Part shown: in pieces, positions 24,799-32,358 of the stretch
Position numbering within the stretch: position 1 is the first letter of the stretch
Layout: each line of letters begins with the position of its first letter
Assembly (NCBI GenBank): GCA_902768435.1
Contig: CACXLJ010000006.1
Location: 1-64,000 of the forward strand
DNA from: an uncultured Bacteroidales bacterium
GTDB lineage: Bacteria; Bacteroidota; Bacteroidia; Bacteroidales; Muribaculaceae
DNA: 64,000 nucleotides
Direction of reading: 5' to 3'
Made by a program: the position numbers and the translations under genes
The notes under the pieces: generated by a model
Seen by the model: the letters and a program-made list of their open reading frames with translations, nothing else
Told to the model about the DNA's origin: nothing
Databases searched by the model: none

Positions 24799-24883
24799 TA
24801 TTCTGTAAATAACTTAGTTAATTAAATAATTTTTCTCATGCGTTTTCAGCAACTTGGCTGCCTGTGAATAGGGACTCGTAGTC
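24691..24883. repeat. 193-bp direct repeat, copy 1
   Basis: Matches 28033-28225 with only one or two differences (for example AAAATTC versus AAATTTC near the start codon). It covers the first codons of the 358-aa lipoprotein gene and about 85 bp upstream. Confidence 0.92.
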
Positions 24884-24906
24884 CTCGTAGTCACGCTCTC
24901 AAAGTA
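24814..24906 (-). pseudogene. C-terminal remnant of a ClbS/DfsB-like gene
   Basis: Leftward frame reading AYFESVTT, an insertion RTT, then SPYSQAAKLLKTHEKN and a stop. By eye it aligns with the C-terminal helix of ClbS/DfsB (DUF1706) proteins (Y--A-T-SHY-WA-K-I-KH-K). The N-terminal part is missing here but a truncated N-terminal part exists at 28188-28631. A 9-bp duplication (CTCGTAGTC twice) lies at the break. Confidence 0.45.
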
Positions 24907-24930
24907 GGCTGCACAAGAGTATTAATATTG

Positions 24931-24961
24931 CAAATATAAATAATTATCCCATAACATCCAA
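24931..24961 (-). promoter_or_regulatory. Promoter ahead of the 358-aa lipoprotein gene
   Basis: Leftward TTG (24961-24959), 20 bp, TATATTTG (24938-24931). Confidence 0.6.
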
Positions 24962-25152
24962 TGCTTTGCAACTAAAACCTCTAAAAAACTTCCTATCATG
25001 AAGTCGCCACACTTTACAATCCTCAGTTGTGCCTTGCCCCCTCTTTAAAGCCCAAACATTTGTATTCTTCAAAAAAAAACACGATATTTGCACTCGTAGA
25101 CCCATGTGACCTCTACCCATTTTTGACCTAATCATTTATAATGCATCACACT

Positions 25153-27891
25153 ATGAAATTATTTCGCACACTCCTGTTTTTTGCATTCATCATTTTGCTT
25201 TCAGTTAGTGCTCAAGCTGCTACCGACTTTGGTTTCAAGGTGGGTGGCGTGACTGTCACCGACGAGAACTGTAACAATATTCAGCCCGATGACCTGCAGA
25301 AGGGCACCATCCAGTACGACCCTTACACCAACACCGTCACCTTCACCAATGTGCAGATGGGACGCTACGGAACCGACGAACGGTGCCTCTACAACACGGG
25401 CAACATTGGGCTCAAAGTCCATTTTGTGGGCGACAACTTGCTGCACAGCGACAAGTCGGCCACCATGCGCTTCGAGAAAAACACAACTATCACCACCGAC
25501 TATGATGCCGAGGTCGCCATTCGAGGCAAATCTGAGGGGTCCCTCTATCTTTCAAACGGCTGCACCCTCACCTTCAACAAGGCTACCATCTCGCTCAACA
25601 CCAGCGGAATCATGAGCGAGTCGTCGGTGCCATTGAGCGGCACGGGCAACGAGACTGTCAAACTCATCGACTCAAGCGTCCACCTCTACTGCAGCAAAAA
25701 TGGCACTATCAGCAATCTTGCCGCACTGGTCATGACAAACTCTTATATGTATATTGCTGGAGCCGATGTCAACAACTACAACAATGTCCAGACGGTCAAG
25801 AACCTGGCATGCCTCACGCTCAACGGATATGATGTGATCACCTCGGCAGGACAATCCTTCGACCCAAACAAGAAGACCTTTGTCAACAGCAGTGGAGTAC
25901 CCGTCACCACCAGCATCGCTCTTGAACTCAAGGTGCCCATCAATGCCAGCACTTTTCCCGATGCACAATTCCGCAACTATGTGGCCCAGACTGTCGACAC
26001 GAATCACGACGGTTATTTGACCTCTGAATTGTACAAAACAGCAAGAGACCTCAATGTTGCAGAGAAAAACATCAGCAACCTGGCGGGCATCGAGCACTTC
26101 ATTTTTCTCGAGACCCTCAATTGCAACAGCAACAACCTCTCGACCGTCAATTTGAGCCATAACACCGGCATCAAGCAACTGCTCATTTCCAACAACAAAC
26201 TCACATCGCTCAATCTTGGTGAAAACACCATGCTCGAAGTGTTGCGGTGCAATTTCAACCGGCTCACCAGCCTCAATTTGAACTACAACAAGCGACTCAC
26301 CGAAGTGAGTTGCTTCAACAACTGCATCTGGAAAGACGCCATGCGTGCCCTCATCAACAGCTTGCCCGCACAAACCGCAGCGGCAAGTTTCTATGCCTAC
26401 CAGGAGAACGACGAGGAGATGAACTACCTGCCCAGCATGTCGATGACCAAGACCGCCCATGCCAAAAACTGGAGTGTGAAGCAATATGTCAAACAATGGC
26501 AAGACTTGCCCGAGTCGGTGCCCATCAACGAGTCCACCTTCCACGATGCCGCCTTCCGCAACTATCTGCTCAGCCAGTCCTACGGCAGCGACGCTGTGCT
26601 CAGCAGCGAAGAGGCCGATGCTGTCACCACTTTGTCGGTCTCGCAAAAGCAGATTGCCAGCCTCTCAGGCATCGAATGGTTCCGCGAAATCAACCGATTG
26701 AGTTGTTATAACAACAATCTCACAAGCCTCAACCTGAGGTATAACAACGACCTCACAAGGGTGGAATGCTACGAAAACAAGATCACCTCACTCAAAGTGA
26801 AATGGAATCCTGAACTCGCCACCTTGCAATGTCATAATAACAAACTCACTGCAATCACGCTGGGCGAGAACCCCAACCTCACACAACTTCTTTGCTACCG
26901 CAATCAGATAAAAGCGCCCGAGATGGGCGAGCTCGTCAATAGCCTGCCCAACCAGCAGGGCAAGACGACCTATTTCCATGTTTATGATAATAGTAACCTT
27001 AGCAAACCCGAAGGCAACATCATCACATCTGCACAAATCAATCAGGCTAAGGCGAAAAATTGGACACCATACTACTACAATGGCAACTCTTGGCTCCCCT
27101 ACGACGGTGCCACCGATTACCCGCTGAAGATAGGCAACACCCAAGTCACAGCAAGCAATGCCCATGCCATCACAGGCGACGACATTACGGGCAGCGTGCA
27201 ATATGACCCCGAGAATAATGTGCTCACACTCACCAATGCCACCATCAATGGCAAAAACGCCATTCATGTGGGCAGCGCGCTGCCAGGGCTCACCATTCGG
27301 CTCATTGGTGACAACACCATCAACTGTCCAAGCAACTCAAATATGGCTATCAACTGGGGCAACTGCGACAGGACACGACTCACTGGCCCTGGCTCACTCA
27401 CCATTAACAATGGATGGATTTGGCTCACTAGCGGAAACTTCGATGATGACCACCGACTCACCATCGACAGCTGCGCCCTCACGCTCACTCATGGTAGCAT
27501 TTCCTACGAGGAATGGGACGAGAACCTCACCATCAACCATGCCTCTGTTCATCTCCTGAACGGATATGTTACCGTTGGCTACTACGATCTGCAACTCGTG
27601 GACTGCTACATCAGCAAGCCCGAAGGCGGACATGTGTCTGGTGGCAGCATCTGTGCCGCCGGTTCCAACTCCTACTTCGAAGGCGAAATCGAGGTACTGC
27701 CTGCGCCTGACTTCATCCGTGGCGATGTGAATGGCGATGGCCGTGTGAATGTGAGCGATGTTGCCACGCTCATCAACATGATTCTGGGCACAGTGCCCGT
27801 CGACCAGGCACGCGCCGATGTGAATGAAGATACCAGGGTGAATGTGAGCGATGTCGCCACACTCATCAATATTATCTTGGGCGTCATCTGA
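25153..27891 (+). CDS. Secreted leucine-rich-repeat protein with C-terminal dockerin-like pair
   Basis: 912 residues from ATG 25153 (a further ATG lies at 25141). Signal peptide 1-22 (MKLFRTLLFFAFIILLSVSAQA). A beta-helical domain at about 25-260 is repeated after about 660 (compare GFKVGGVTVTDENCNNI with LKIGNTQVTASNAHAI). Between them are two blocks of Bacteroidota-type LRR with repeating TSLNL-N--L--V-C-N units. Near 850-910 are two dockerin-like calcium loops (GDVNGDGRVNVSDVATLINM and ADVNEDTRVNVSDVATLINI). Likely a surface adhesin or glycan-binding protein. A strong terminator follows. The gene lies between the two 193-bp repeats. Confidence 0.85.
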   Translation: MKLFRTLLFFAFIILLSVSAQAATDFGFKVGGVTVTDENCNNIQPDDLQKGTIQYDPYTNTVTFTNVQMGRYGTDERCLYNTGNIGLKVHFVGDNLLHSDKSATMRFEKNTTITTDYDAEVAIRGKSEGSLYLSNGCTLTFNKATISLNTSGIMSESSVPLSGTGNETVKLIDSSVHLYCSKNGTISNLAALVMTNSYMYIAGADVNNYNNVQTVKNLACLTLNGYDVITSAGQSFDPNKKTFVNSSGVPVTTSIALELKVPINASTFPDAQFRNYVAQTVDTNHDGYLTSELYKTARDLNVAEKNISNLAGIEHFIFLETLNCNSNNLSTVNLSHNTGIKQLLISNNKLTSLNLGENTMLEVLRCNFNRLTSLNLNYNKRLTEVSCFNNCIWKDAMRALINSLPAQTAAASFYAYQENDEEMNYLPSMSMTKTAHAKNWSVKQYVKQWQDLPESVPINESTFHDAAFRNYLLSQSYGSDAVLSSEEADAVTTLSVSQKQIASLSGIEWFREINRLSCYNNNLTSLNLRYNNDLTRVECYENKITSLKVKWNPELATLQCHNNKLTAITLGENPNLTQLLCYRNQIKAPEMGELVNSLPNQQGKTTYFHVYDNSNLSKPEGNIITSAQINQAKAKNWTPYYYNGNSWLPYDGATDYPLKIGNTQVTASNAHAITGDDITGSVQYDPENNVLTLTNATINGKNAIHVGSALPGLTIRLIGDNTINCPSNSNMAINWGNCDRTRLTGPGSLTINNGWIWLTSGNFDDDHRLTIDSCALTLTHGSISYEEWDENLTINHASVHLLNGYVTVGYYDLQLVDCYISKPEGGHVSGGSICAAGSNSYFEGEIEVLPAPDFIRGDVNGDGRVNVSDVATLINMILGTVPVDQARADVNEDTRVNVSDVATLINIILGVI

Positions 27892-27915
27892 CAAGTTCAA
27901 CACAGCATGAAAACA

Positions 27916-27947
27916 AATGTGGGGCCGGCGAATGCCAGCCCCACATT
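27916..27947 (+). terminator. Intrinsic terminator of the LRR/dockerin gene
   Basis: AATGTGGGGC 27916-27925 and GCCCCACATT 27938-27947 form a 10-bp stem extended by GGC/GCC, then ATTTGTT. Confidence 0.8.
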
Positions 27948-27967
27948 ATTTGTTAAAAAGCAGTCTA

Positions 27968-28135
27968 TTATCGGGTCATATCGCTGATGCGGGGGGCGGT
28001 CACCAGTTGGTCGTTCTCGTCGTGCTGCAGCACACAGCCTGCGACTCAGCGCCGGCACTGTTTTTCGTAGCCGCCTTACTGCAGGCCACCAGCGGCATCA
28101 TAGCAACAACCGCCATCCAAATAAATTTCTTCATT
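27968..28135 (-). pseudogene. Chimeric gene remnant: start of the 358-aa lipoprotein fused to the end of a 331-aa-type lipoprotein
   Basis: Leftward from an ATG at about 28135 it reads MKMKKFIWMAVVAMMPLVAC and on to ESQA as in the 358-aa gene. It then switches near 28030 to sequence matching the last 20 codons of the 28684-29679 gene (QHDENDQLVTAPRISDMTR in another frame). The junction is out of frame, so only about 46 residues could be made. It is a scar of rearrangement between two lipoprotein genes. Confidence 0.75.
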
Positions 28136-28225
28136 TTCATTATTCTGTAAATAACTTAGTTAATTAAATAATTTTTCTCATGCGTTTTCAGCAACTTGGC
28201 TGCCTGTGAATAGGGACTCGTAGTC
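28033..28225. repeat. 193-bp direct repeat, copy 2
   Basis: Same orientation and nearly identical to 24691-24883. Its right end supplies the last codons of the truncated ClbS/DfsB gene. Confidence 0.92.
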
Positions 28226-28631
28226 GTTCTTCGTCGGTGAATCCTTCAGCAAGCTCCAGCATTTCCCGGTGAGTCTGTTCCAGCAGTTTCTTGGCATCAT
28301 CTAGACTTGTGCCCTGGTGCTTCGCCACCAGCATCTTGTCCATCTCATGGTAGTTTTTGCGATACTCGTCGGGCAGATAGTCCTTGGGGTGTCCAGTGCG
28401 GATATTCTGGACAAAAACACGCATCAGCACCTGCCATTCATACAGATGAATCAACAGGTCGCGTGTGCAACGGTCATATGCCCAGCGCACGCCACACTTC
28501 TTGGGGTCGGAGGCAAAGGCAAATGGAGCGTCTGCCGCTTCGCGACTCAACTTGCCCAGTTGGGCTGTCAGTTTCTCGTAGCCGTCCTGCATCGCGGCCT
28601 TGAGTTCTTGCTTATTGGTCGGTTTTGTCAT
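28188..28631 (-). pseudogene. Truncated ClbS/DfsB-family (DUF1706) gene
   Basis: 147 residues. Residues 1-135 read as a DinB-like four-helix protein of the ClbS/DfsB family (NKQELKAAMQDGYEKL, W at about 50, LLIHLYEWQVL, YHEMDKMLVAKHQG, FTDEE). The final residues RVPIHRQPSC come from the 193-bp repeat in a foreign frame, replacing the expected C-terminal helix. In some species ClbS protects against colibactin, but family members vary. Because the end is lost, function is doubtful. Confidence 0.7.
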
Positions 28632-28683
28632 AATTCACATAAGTTTATTTTTCACTAACAAGACATAGGCTCTTGGTATCACC

Positions 28684-29679
28684 TTATCGGGTCATGTCGC
28701 TGATGCCGGGAGCTGTCACCACGCGGCCATTCTCGTCGTGGCGAGGCACATAGCGTGTGATTTTGCCGCTCTTGTCGATGATGGTCATCTCCACATTGGG
28801 TTTCCCGTCCTTGTTGCACTTGATGATGAGTGGACGCCCGTCGCGGTTGTAGATGCGCTCGCCCGTATCGGTGTTCTTCACCGTGATTTTGGCATCTTCA
28901 TGGGCAGCAAGCACAAAATACACCTCGTCGCCGTCGGTACGGGCCTCCCACGAGTTCACCTCCTTGAATTCAGGATATTTCTTGAAGAAGTCGTCGCTGG
29001 TCATCGTCGAGAATGTGTGCCACTTGCCCACATAGGCTACCTGCGCCACCGCATTCGGGTCCACCTTCTTGGGGGCGGGTTTCACCGGAGGTGCGCCGGG
29101 ATCCAGGCCTTCGGCAAGTTCCGGACCCACTGCCAGATAGATGGCCTCGGGATCGATGTCATCGCGCTCGGCAGTATCAAACTCATAGTAGAAGGTGGCA
29201 CTCTTGCCCGCATTCAAGATGGTGCGCTCATAAAAGTGCTTGCCATTATGCTCGCCCTGAATATCAAACGAATCGTCATCGTCAAGGTTTGAGTCATCGA
29301 CATGCGCACCCTTCGCATTATAATTGGCCAGGTGACTGGCATACAAATCCTCGAGCGGCATGTTGCACGGCTCGCCCCACACCTTGAGAGTTGCCACACC
29401 GTCCTTGGAGTGGCAAGTAAAGCCTCGGTCACCATCTTTCTTGAAATCGACAAACGACACGGGATAAGGCACCGAGTAATCCATCGACTTGCTGTAGAAG
29501 TAGTTCACACCCTGCCGCAGCGGGTCGTTCTGGTTCTTGATATTCTCCAGTTCGGCCTCGGTGTAGCCCGAATTCGACTCGGGCATCCTGCCGTTGCCGC
29601 CATTACCGTTGCCGCCGCCATTGCACGCAGCCAGCACCATTGCCCCAAACAGGGCGACCATCATCATTAACCTTTTCAT
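28684..29679 (-). CDS. Lipoprotein of unknown function (331 aa)
   Basis: The lipoprotein signal ends at VLAAC (C19), followed by a Gly/Asn-rich linker (NGGGNGNGGNG). The body has two halves: an N-terminal domain with YPVSFVDFKKDGDRGFTCHSKDG and, after a proline-rich spacer near 205 (PPVKPAPKK), a second domain beginning VAYVGKWHTFSTMTS. No recognised family. A degraded copy of its 3' end lies at 27968-28027. On the same strand as the esterase upstream, separated by a 7-bp-period array. Confidence 0.75.
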   Translation of the reverse strand: MKRLMMMVALFGAMVLAACNGGGNGNGGNGRMPESNSGYTEAELENIKNQNDPLRQGVNYFYSKSMDYSVPYPVSFVDFKKDGDRGFTCHSKDGVATLKVWGEPCNMPLEDLYASHLANYNAKGAHVDDSNLDDDDSFDIQGEHNGKHFYERTILNAGKSATFYYEFDTAERDDIDPEAIYLAVGPELAEGLDPGAPPVKPAPKKVDPNAVAQVAYVGKWHTFSTMTSDDFFKKYPEFKEVNSWEARTDGDEVYFVLAAHEDAKITVKNTDTGERIYNRDGRPLIIKCNKDGKPNVEMTIIDKSGKITRYVPRHDENGRVVTAPGISDMTR

Positions 29680-29708
29680 AATCTCCTTATTTTTAGTTTA
29701 TTTATAAT

Positions 29709-29750
29709 CTCTAATCTCTCAACCCTAAACTCTAAACTCTAAACTGCGAG
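29709..29750. repeat. Degenerate 7-bp tandem array (CTCTAAA-like x 6)
   Basis: CTCTAAT, CTCTCAA, CCCTAAA, CTCTAAA, CTCTAAA, CTGCGAG in exact 7-bp steps, ending 10 bp from the esterase stop codon (29761). In the esterase sense the word is TTTAGAG, as after the LRR_5 gene at 41398. Confidence 0.85.
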
Positions 29751-29760
29751 CTTGCTCGCC

Positions 29761-31101
29761 CTACCCCTGCCCTTGCGACTTGGGGGTGACGCCGGCCACT
29801 GGTGCCTTCACATTGAAGGCGCGACGCCAGATGCCCGACGCCGACGCCACCACAACGGCCCCGTCAACAATGGCTATGGAGCACTGCACCCTGCAGTCGC
29901 ACGGCGGAGCATCTACAACGCCACGCACGCGCCCGTTCTGGTCGCAAATCTGGATGCCGGCACTCGTGAGCACCCACAAGTAGCCCGCCGCATCGAATGC
30001 CGTGGCCACAGCACGCTCCAGCGGTTGGTTGTCGTAGCTATGCAGGTAGTAGAACCGCTGCGCGTTGCCGTAGGTGCCATCGGACAGACGCGTACTTTGC
30101 CACAGCCAGTTGCCGTTCATAGGCGAGTAATGCTCCACCCGCAGTGTGCTGTCGGGGTAGTAGGTCTGCCAGCCACTCCAAGCATATTGGCTCCAGACAT
30201 CTTTTTCCAGTTGTTCCCAGCGGCTGCCCGGCACCAGTATCTCGGCAAGCAGGCCATTCTGCGTCGTGCCCGTCACGATGTCGTCAGGGTAACCCTGCCA
30301 CATCCACTCCATCACCTCGGCAAATATTTCGCTGGCGCGCTTCACGCCGTGGTTGCAGTCGCTCCAGTCATATTTCGCCTGGTAACCCGCAAAGTCGAGC
30401 GCCGTGGCCAGCATGCGGTTGCCCTCATACCAGTGGCCGAAGATGGGGTTCCACACATCCTCGGTGCCGTCTTGCAGGCATATCTTGAGCGGCTGAGGCT
30501 CGCGCTTGCGCACCCACATCTGCAGGTCGTTGCCACCGCGCATGGTCACAAAGGTGCCCACACCGCTAAACACGCGCCTGAACAGGTCGGGCCTGAACCA
30601 CGCTGCCGTGAAGGCTGCGATGCCACCGCTGCTCAGCCCGAATATCATGTGGTCGTTGCCGTCATGCGACAGGTGCACCCGCCGGCCGTCGGTCGTCACG
30701 ATGCCCTCCACCGCCGGCAGTACTTCGGTTTCCAGGAAGCGCGCAAAGGTGCCATCGGTCATGTCAAACTCGTTGCTGCGGTTGTAGCGCAGCACGCGGC
30801 CCTCAGCGTCCTTGACCAGGCCCGGCTGCAGAAACACCCCAATGGTCACAGGCATCTTGCCCGCCGTCATCAGACTGTCCATCACCGCCACAGCATTGCA
30901 CAGCTGCCCGTCGAGCCCCACATAGAGGCATGCAGGCCGGCTGCCGTCGTACTGGTCAGGCACCCACACCTCATAGGTGTGCGTCGTGCCGGGATAAATC
31001 GCCGACTCGCGCAGTTCGCTTTTCACAATCTCGCCGCCACACACCAACGGCACCAGCGCCGCCATCAGCAGCAAAAAACCTTGTATTCGCTTCATCTTCA
31101 T
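29761..31101 (-). CDS. Exported esterase (alpha/beta hydrolase) with a propeller-like tail
   Basis: 446 residues starting MKMKRIQGFLLLMAALVPLV, a signal peptide. Residues about 30-270 form an enterochelin-esterase-like domain: AIYPGTTHTYEVWVPDQYDG, the nucleophile serine in FGLSSGGIAAF, and a catalytic histidine candidate in DCNHGVK. Residues about 290-446 contain strands resembling part of an SMP-30/gluconolactonase propeller (ATAFDAAGYLWVLTSAGIQI). That is too short for a full propeller, so the tail is partial. The start is set by the TAAATTTG word at 31120-31113 inside the longer frame. Confidence 0.82.
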   Translation of the reverse strand: MKMKRIQGFLLLMAALVPLVCGGEIVKSELRESAIYPGTTHTYEVWVPDQYDGSRPACLYVGLDGQLCNAVAVMDSLMTAGKMPVTIGVFLQPGLVKDAEGRVLRYNRSNEFDMTDGTFARFLETEVLPAVEGIVTTDGRRVHLSHDGNDHMIFGLSSGGIAAFTAAWFRPDLFRRVFSGVGTFVTMRGGNDLQMWVRKREPQPLKICLQDGTEDVWNPIFGHWYEGNRMLATALDFAGYQAKYDWSDCNHGVKRASEIFAEVMEWMWQGYPDDIVTGTTQNGLLAEILVPGSRWEQLEKDVWSQYAWSGWQTYYPDSTLRVEHYSPMNGNWLWQSTRLSDGTYGNAQRFYYLHSYDNQPLERAVATAFDAAGYLWVLTSAGIQICDQNGRVRGVVDAPPCDCRVQCSIAIVDGAVVVASASGIWRRAFNVKAPVAGVTPKSQGQG

Positions 31102-31112
31102 TTCATTTCCCA

Positions 31113-31120
31113 CAAATTTA
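31113..31120 (-). promoter_or_regulatory. -7 promoter element of the esterase gene
   Basis: CAAATTTA on the plus strand, TAAATTTG leftward, 11 nt before the ATG at 31101. Confidence 0.5.
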
Positions 31121-31316
31121 GCTATTTTCCCTGAATAATCCACCTCACACCCCACAAAATCTCCCTTTTCCTACCATTCACCCCCATCTCTCACCCCCCA
31201 GTCCCGCCATGAGCAACAGAAAAAAGGCAGGTGGTGCAATCATAAATGATCATGGATTTTTAGAGAGTAGAAGAAGAAAAAGGTGGAGAAAGATGAGATT
31301 TTACGAGGGAATTTTG

Positions 31317-31324
31317 TAAATTTG
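31317..31324 (+). promoter_or_regulatory. -7 promoter word upstream of the NUDIX gene
   Basis: TAAATTTG. A transcript from here would carry an 18-codon frame (31339-31395) before the NUDIX gene; whether that is translated is unknown. It may be the working promoter, because the nearer word at 31433 is only 4 nt from the ATG. Confidence 0.4.
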
Positions 31325-31432
31325 CAAGATAAGGCTATATGCTCTATAAGAATGGGTTGACAATTTATTTGATTGATACACCTAATTTTTTTTAAGAAAA
31401 GACAGTAGCAGCTTTTGTGCTTGTTTTTAGAT

Positions 31433-31440
31433 TAATTTTG
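31433..31440 (+). promoter_or_regulatory. -7 promoter word abutting the NUDIX start codon
   Basis: TAATTTTG ends 4 nt before ATG 31445. If used, the mRNA would be leaderless or start inside the gene. Confidence 0.4.
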
Positions 31441-31444
31441 TGTT

Positions 31445-31861
31445 ATGAAACGGATTGAAGTGGTGGCGGCCATAATAGAGGATGGCGAAGGGCGTGTGTT
31501 TGCCACGCAGCGTGGTTATGGCCCTTTGAAAGATGGCTGGGAGTTTCCTGGCGGAAAGATTGAAGCGGGAGAAACTCCAGAGGATGCGCTGAAGCGTGAA
31601 ATCATGGAGGAGCTTGATGCGCATATCGATATTGATGATTTCTTATTAACGGTGGAATGGGACTATGAGACTTTCCACTTGTCGATGCGGTGTTATATGT
31701 GCCATGTGGAAAGCGGCGAGATGACTCTGAAAGAACATGAGGCCGCCAAATGGCTGCCGTATGAGGAAATTGATACGGTCAACTGGCTGCCTGCCGACTT
31801 GCTGGTGGTGGTAGCACTAAAGCACAGGTTGCTTGGAAAACAACCAGCCGATAGCAAATAG
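31445..31861 (+). CDS. mutT: MutT-like NUDIX hydrolase
   Basis: 138 residues. The Nudix box is intact (GGKIEAGETPEDALKREIMEEL), with the MutT-like N-terminus EVVAAIIEDGEGRVFATQRG and W for purine stacking (GWEFPGG). Likely removes 8-oxo-dGTP from the nucleotide pool, by family analogy. Its last codons (GATAGCAAATAG) are part of a 7-bp-period array that continues past the stop. Next is a MazG-like gene, another house-cleaning pyrophosphatase, with its own promoter. Confidence 0.88.
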   Translation: MKRIEVVAAIIEDGEGRVFATQRGYGPLKDGWEFPGGKIEAGETPEDALKREIMEELDAHIDIDDFLLTVEWDYETFHLSMRCYMCHVESGEMTLKEHEAAKWLPYEEIDTVNWLPADLLVVVALKHRLLGKQPADSK

Positions 31862-31878
31862 CTGATAGCCATTAGCGA
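31851..31878 (+). repeat. Degenerate 7-bp tandem array (ATAGCNN x 4)
   Basis: ATAGCAA, ATAGCTG, ATAGCCA, TTAGCGA. It overlaps the stop codon of the NUDIX gene. The TAGCNNN word equals the one downstream of the DUF362 gene in sense orientation. Confidence 0.75.
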
Positions 31879-31923
31879 GCACAAATTTTCGGCTGGGTTG
31901 TTTCGGTTCTCGGCAAAAATTTG

Positions 31924-31931
31924 TATTTTTG
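31924..31931 (+). promoter_or_regulatory. -7 promoter element of the MazG-like gene
   Basis: TATTTTTG, 30 nt before the ATG. Confidence 0.55.
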
Positions 31932-31961
31932 TGAAAATCATTTCATAAACACCACTTACTT

Positions 31962-32288
31962 ATGACATTCAACGAATACCAGCAGACCACCCGCAAAACC
32001 GCCATCTACCCCCAGGATATGAAGGTGGTCTACCCTACCATAGGCCTTGCCGGCGAGACCGGTGAAGTGGCCGAGAAAGTGAAAAAGACCATTCGTGACA
32101 AACAAGGAGTCTTCGACCCCGACACCACGCGCGAACTCGCCAAGGAACTGGGCGATGTGCTCTGGTACATCGCCGCCATCGCCAGCGACCTAGGCCTTGA
32201 CCTCGACGATGTGGCGCAGGCCAACATCGACAAAATTCACTCCCGCCAAGCACGCAACCTGCTCCACGGCCAGGGCGACAACCGCTAA
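31962..32288 (+). CDS. MazG-like nucleoside triphosphate pyrophosphohydrolase
   Basis: 108 residues, a single MazG-type all-alpha NTP-PPase domain. The metal-binding acidic residues are visible in GLAGETGEVAEKVKK (ExxE) and KELGDVLWYIA (ExxD). Such short forms hydrolyse abnormal or excess dNTPs. Downstream, a 70-bp gap with an 8-bp-period array separates it from the symporter gene, which has no evident promoter and may be cotranscribed. Confidence 0.88.
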   Translation: MTFNEYQQTTRKTAIYPQDMKVVYPTIGLAGETGEVAEKVKKTIRDKQGVFDPDTTRELAKELGDVLWYIAAIASDLGLDLDDVAQANIDKIHSRQARNLLHGQGDNR

Positions 32289-32298
32289 GCACTCCCCA

Positions 32299-32338
32299 CT
32301 CGTCTCCTCGTTTGCTTGTTTGCTCGTCTACTATTCAC
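32299..32338 (+). repeat. Degenerate 8-bp tandem array (CTCGTNNN x 5)
   Basis: CTCGTCTC, CTCGTTTG, CTTGTTTG, CTCGTCTA, CTATTCAC in exact 8-bp steps, starting 11 bp after the MazG-like stop codon. Confidence 0.75.
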
Positions 32339-32358
32339 TGCTCACTATTCTCTAACCA

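Larger units (their letters stand above)
24799..25152. other. Intergenic region with a gene remnant and divergent promoters
   Basis: Contains the end of the 193-bp repeat, the tail of a degraded ClbS/DfsB-like gene (24814-24906), the leftward promoter at 24931-24961 and the weakly promoter-like GATATTTG at 25083-25090 before the LRR gene. Nothing else recognised. Confidence 0.5.
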
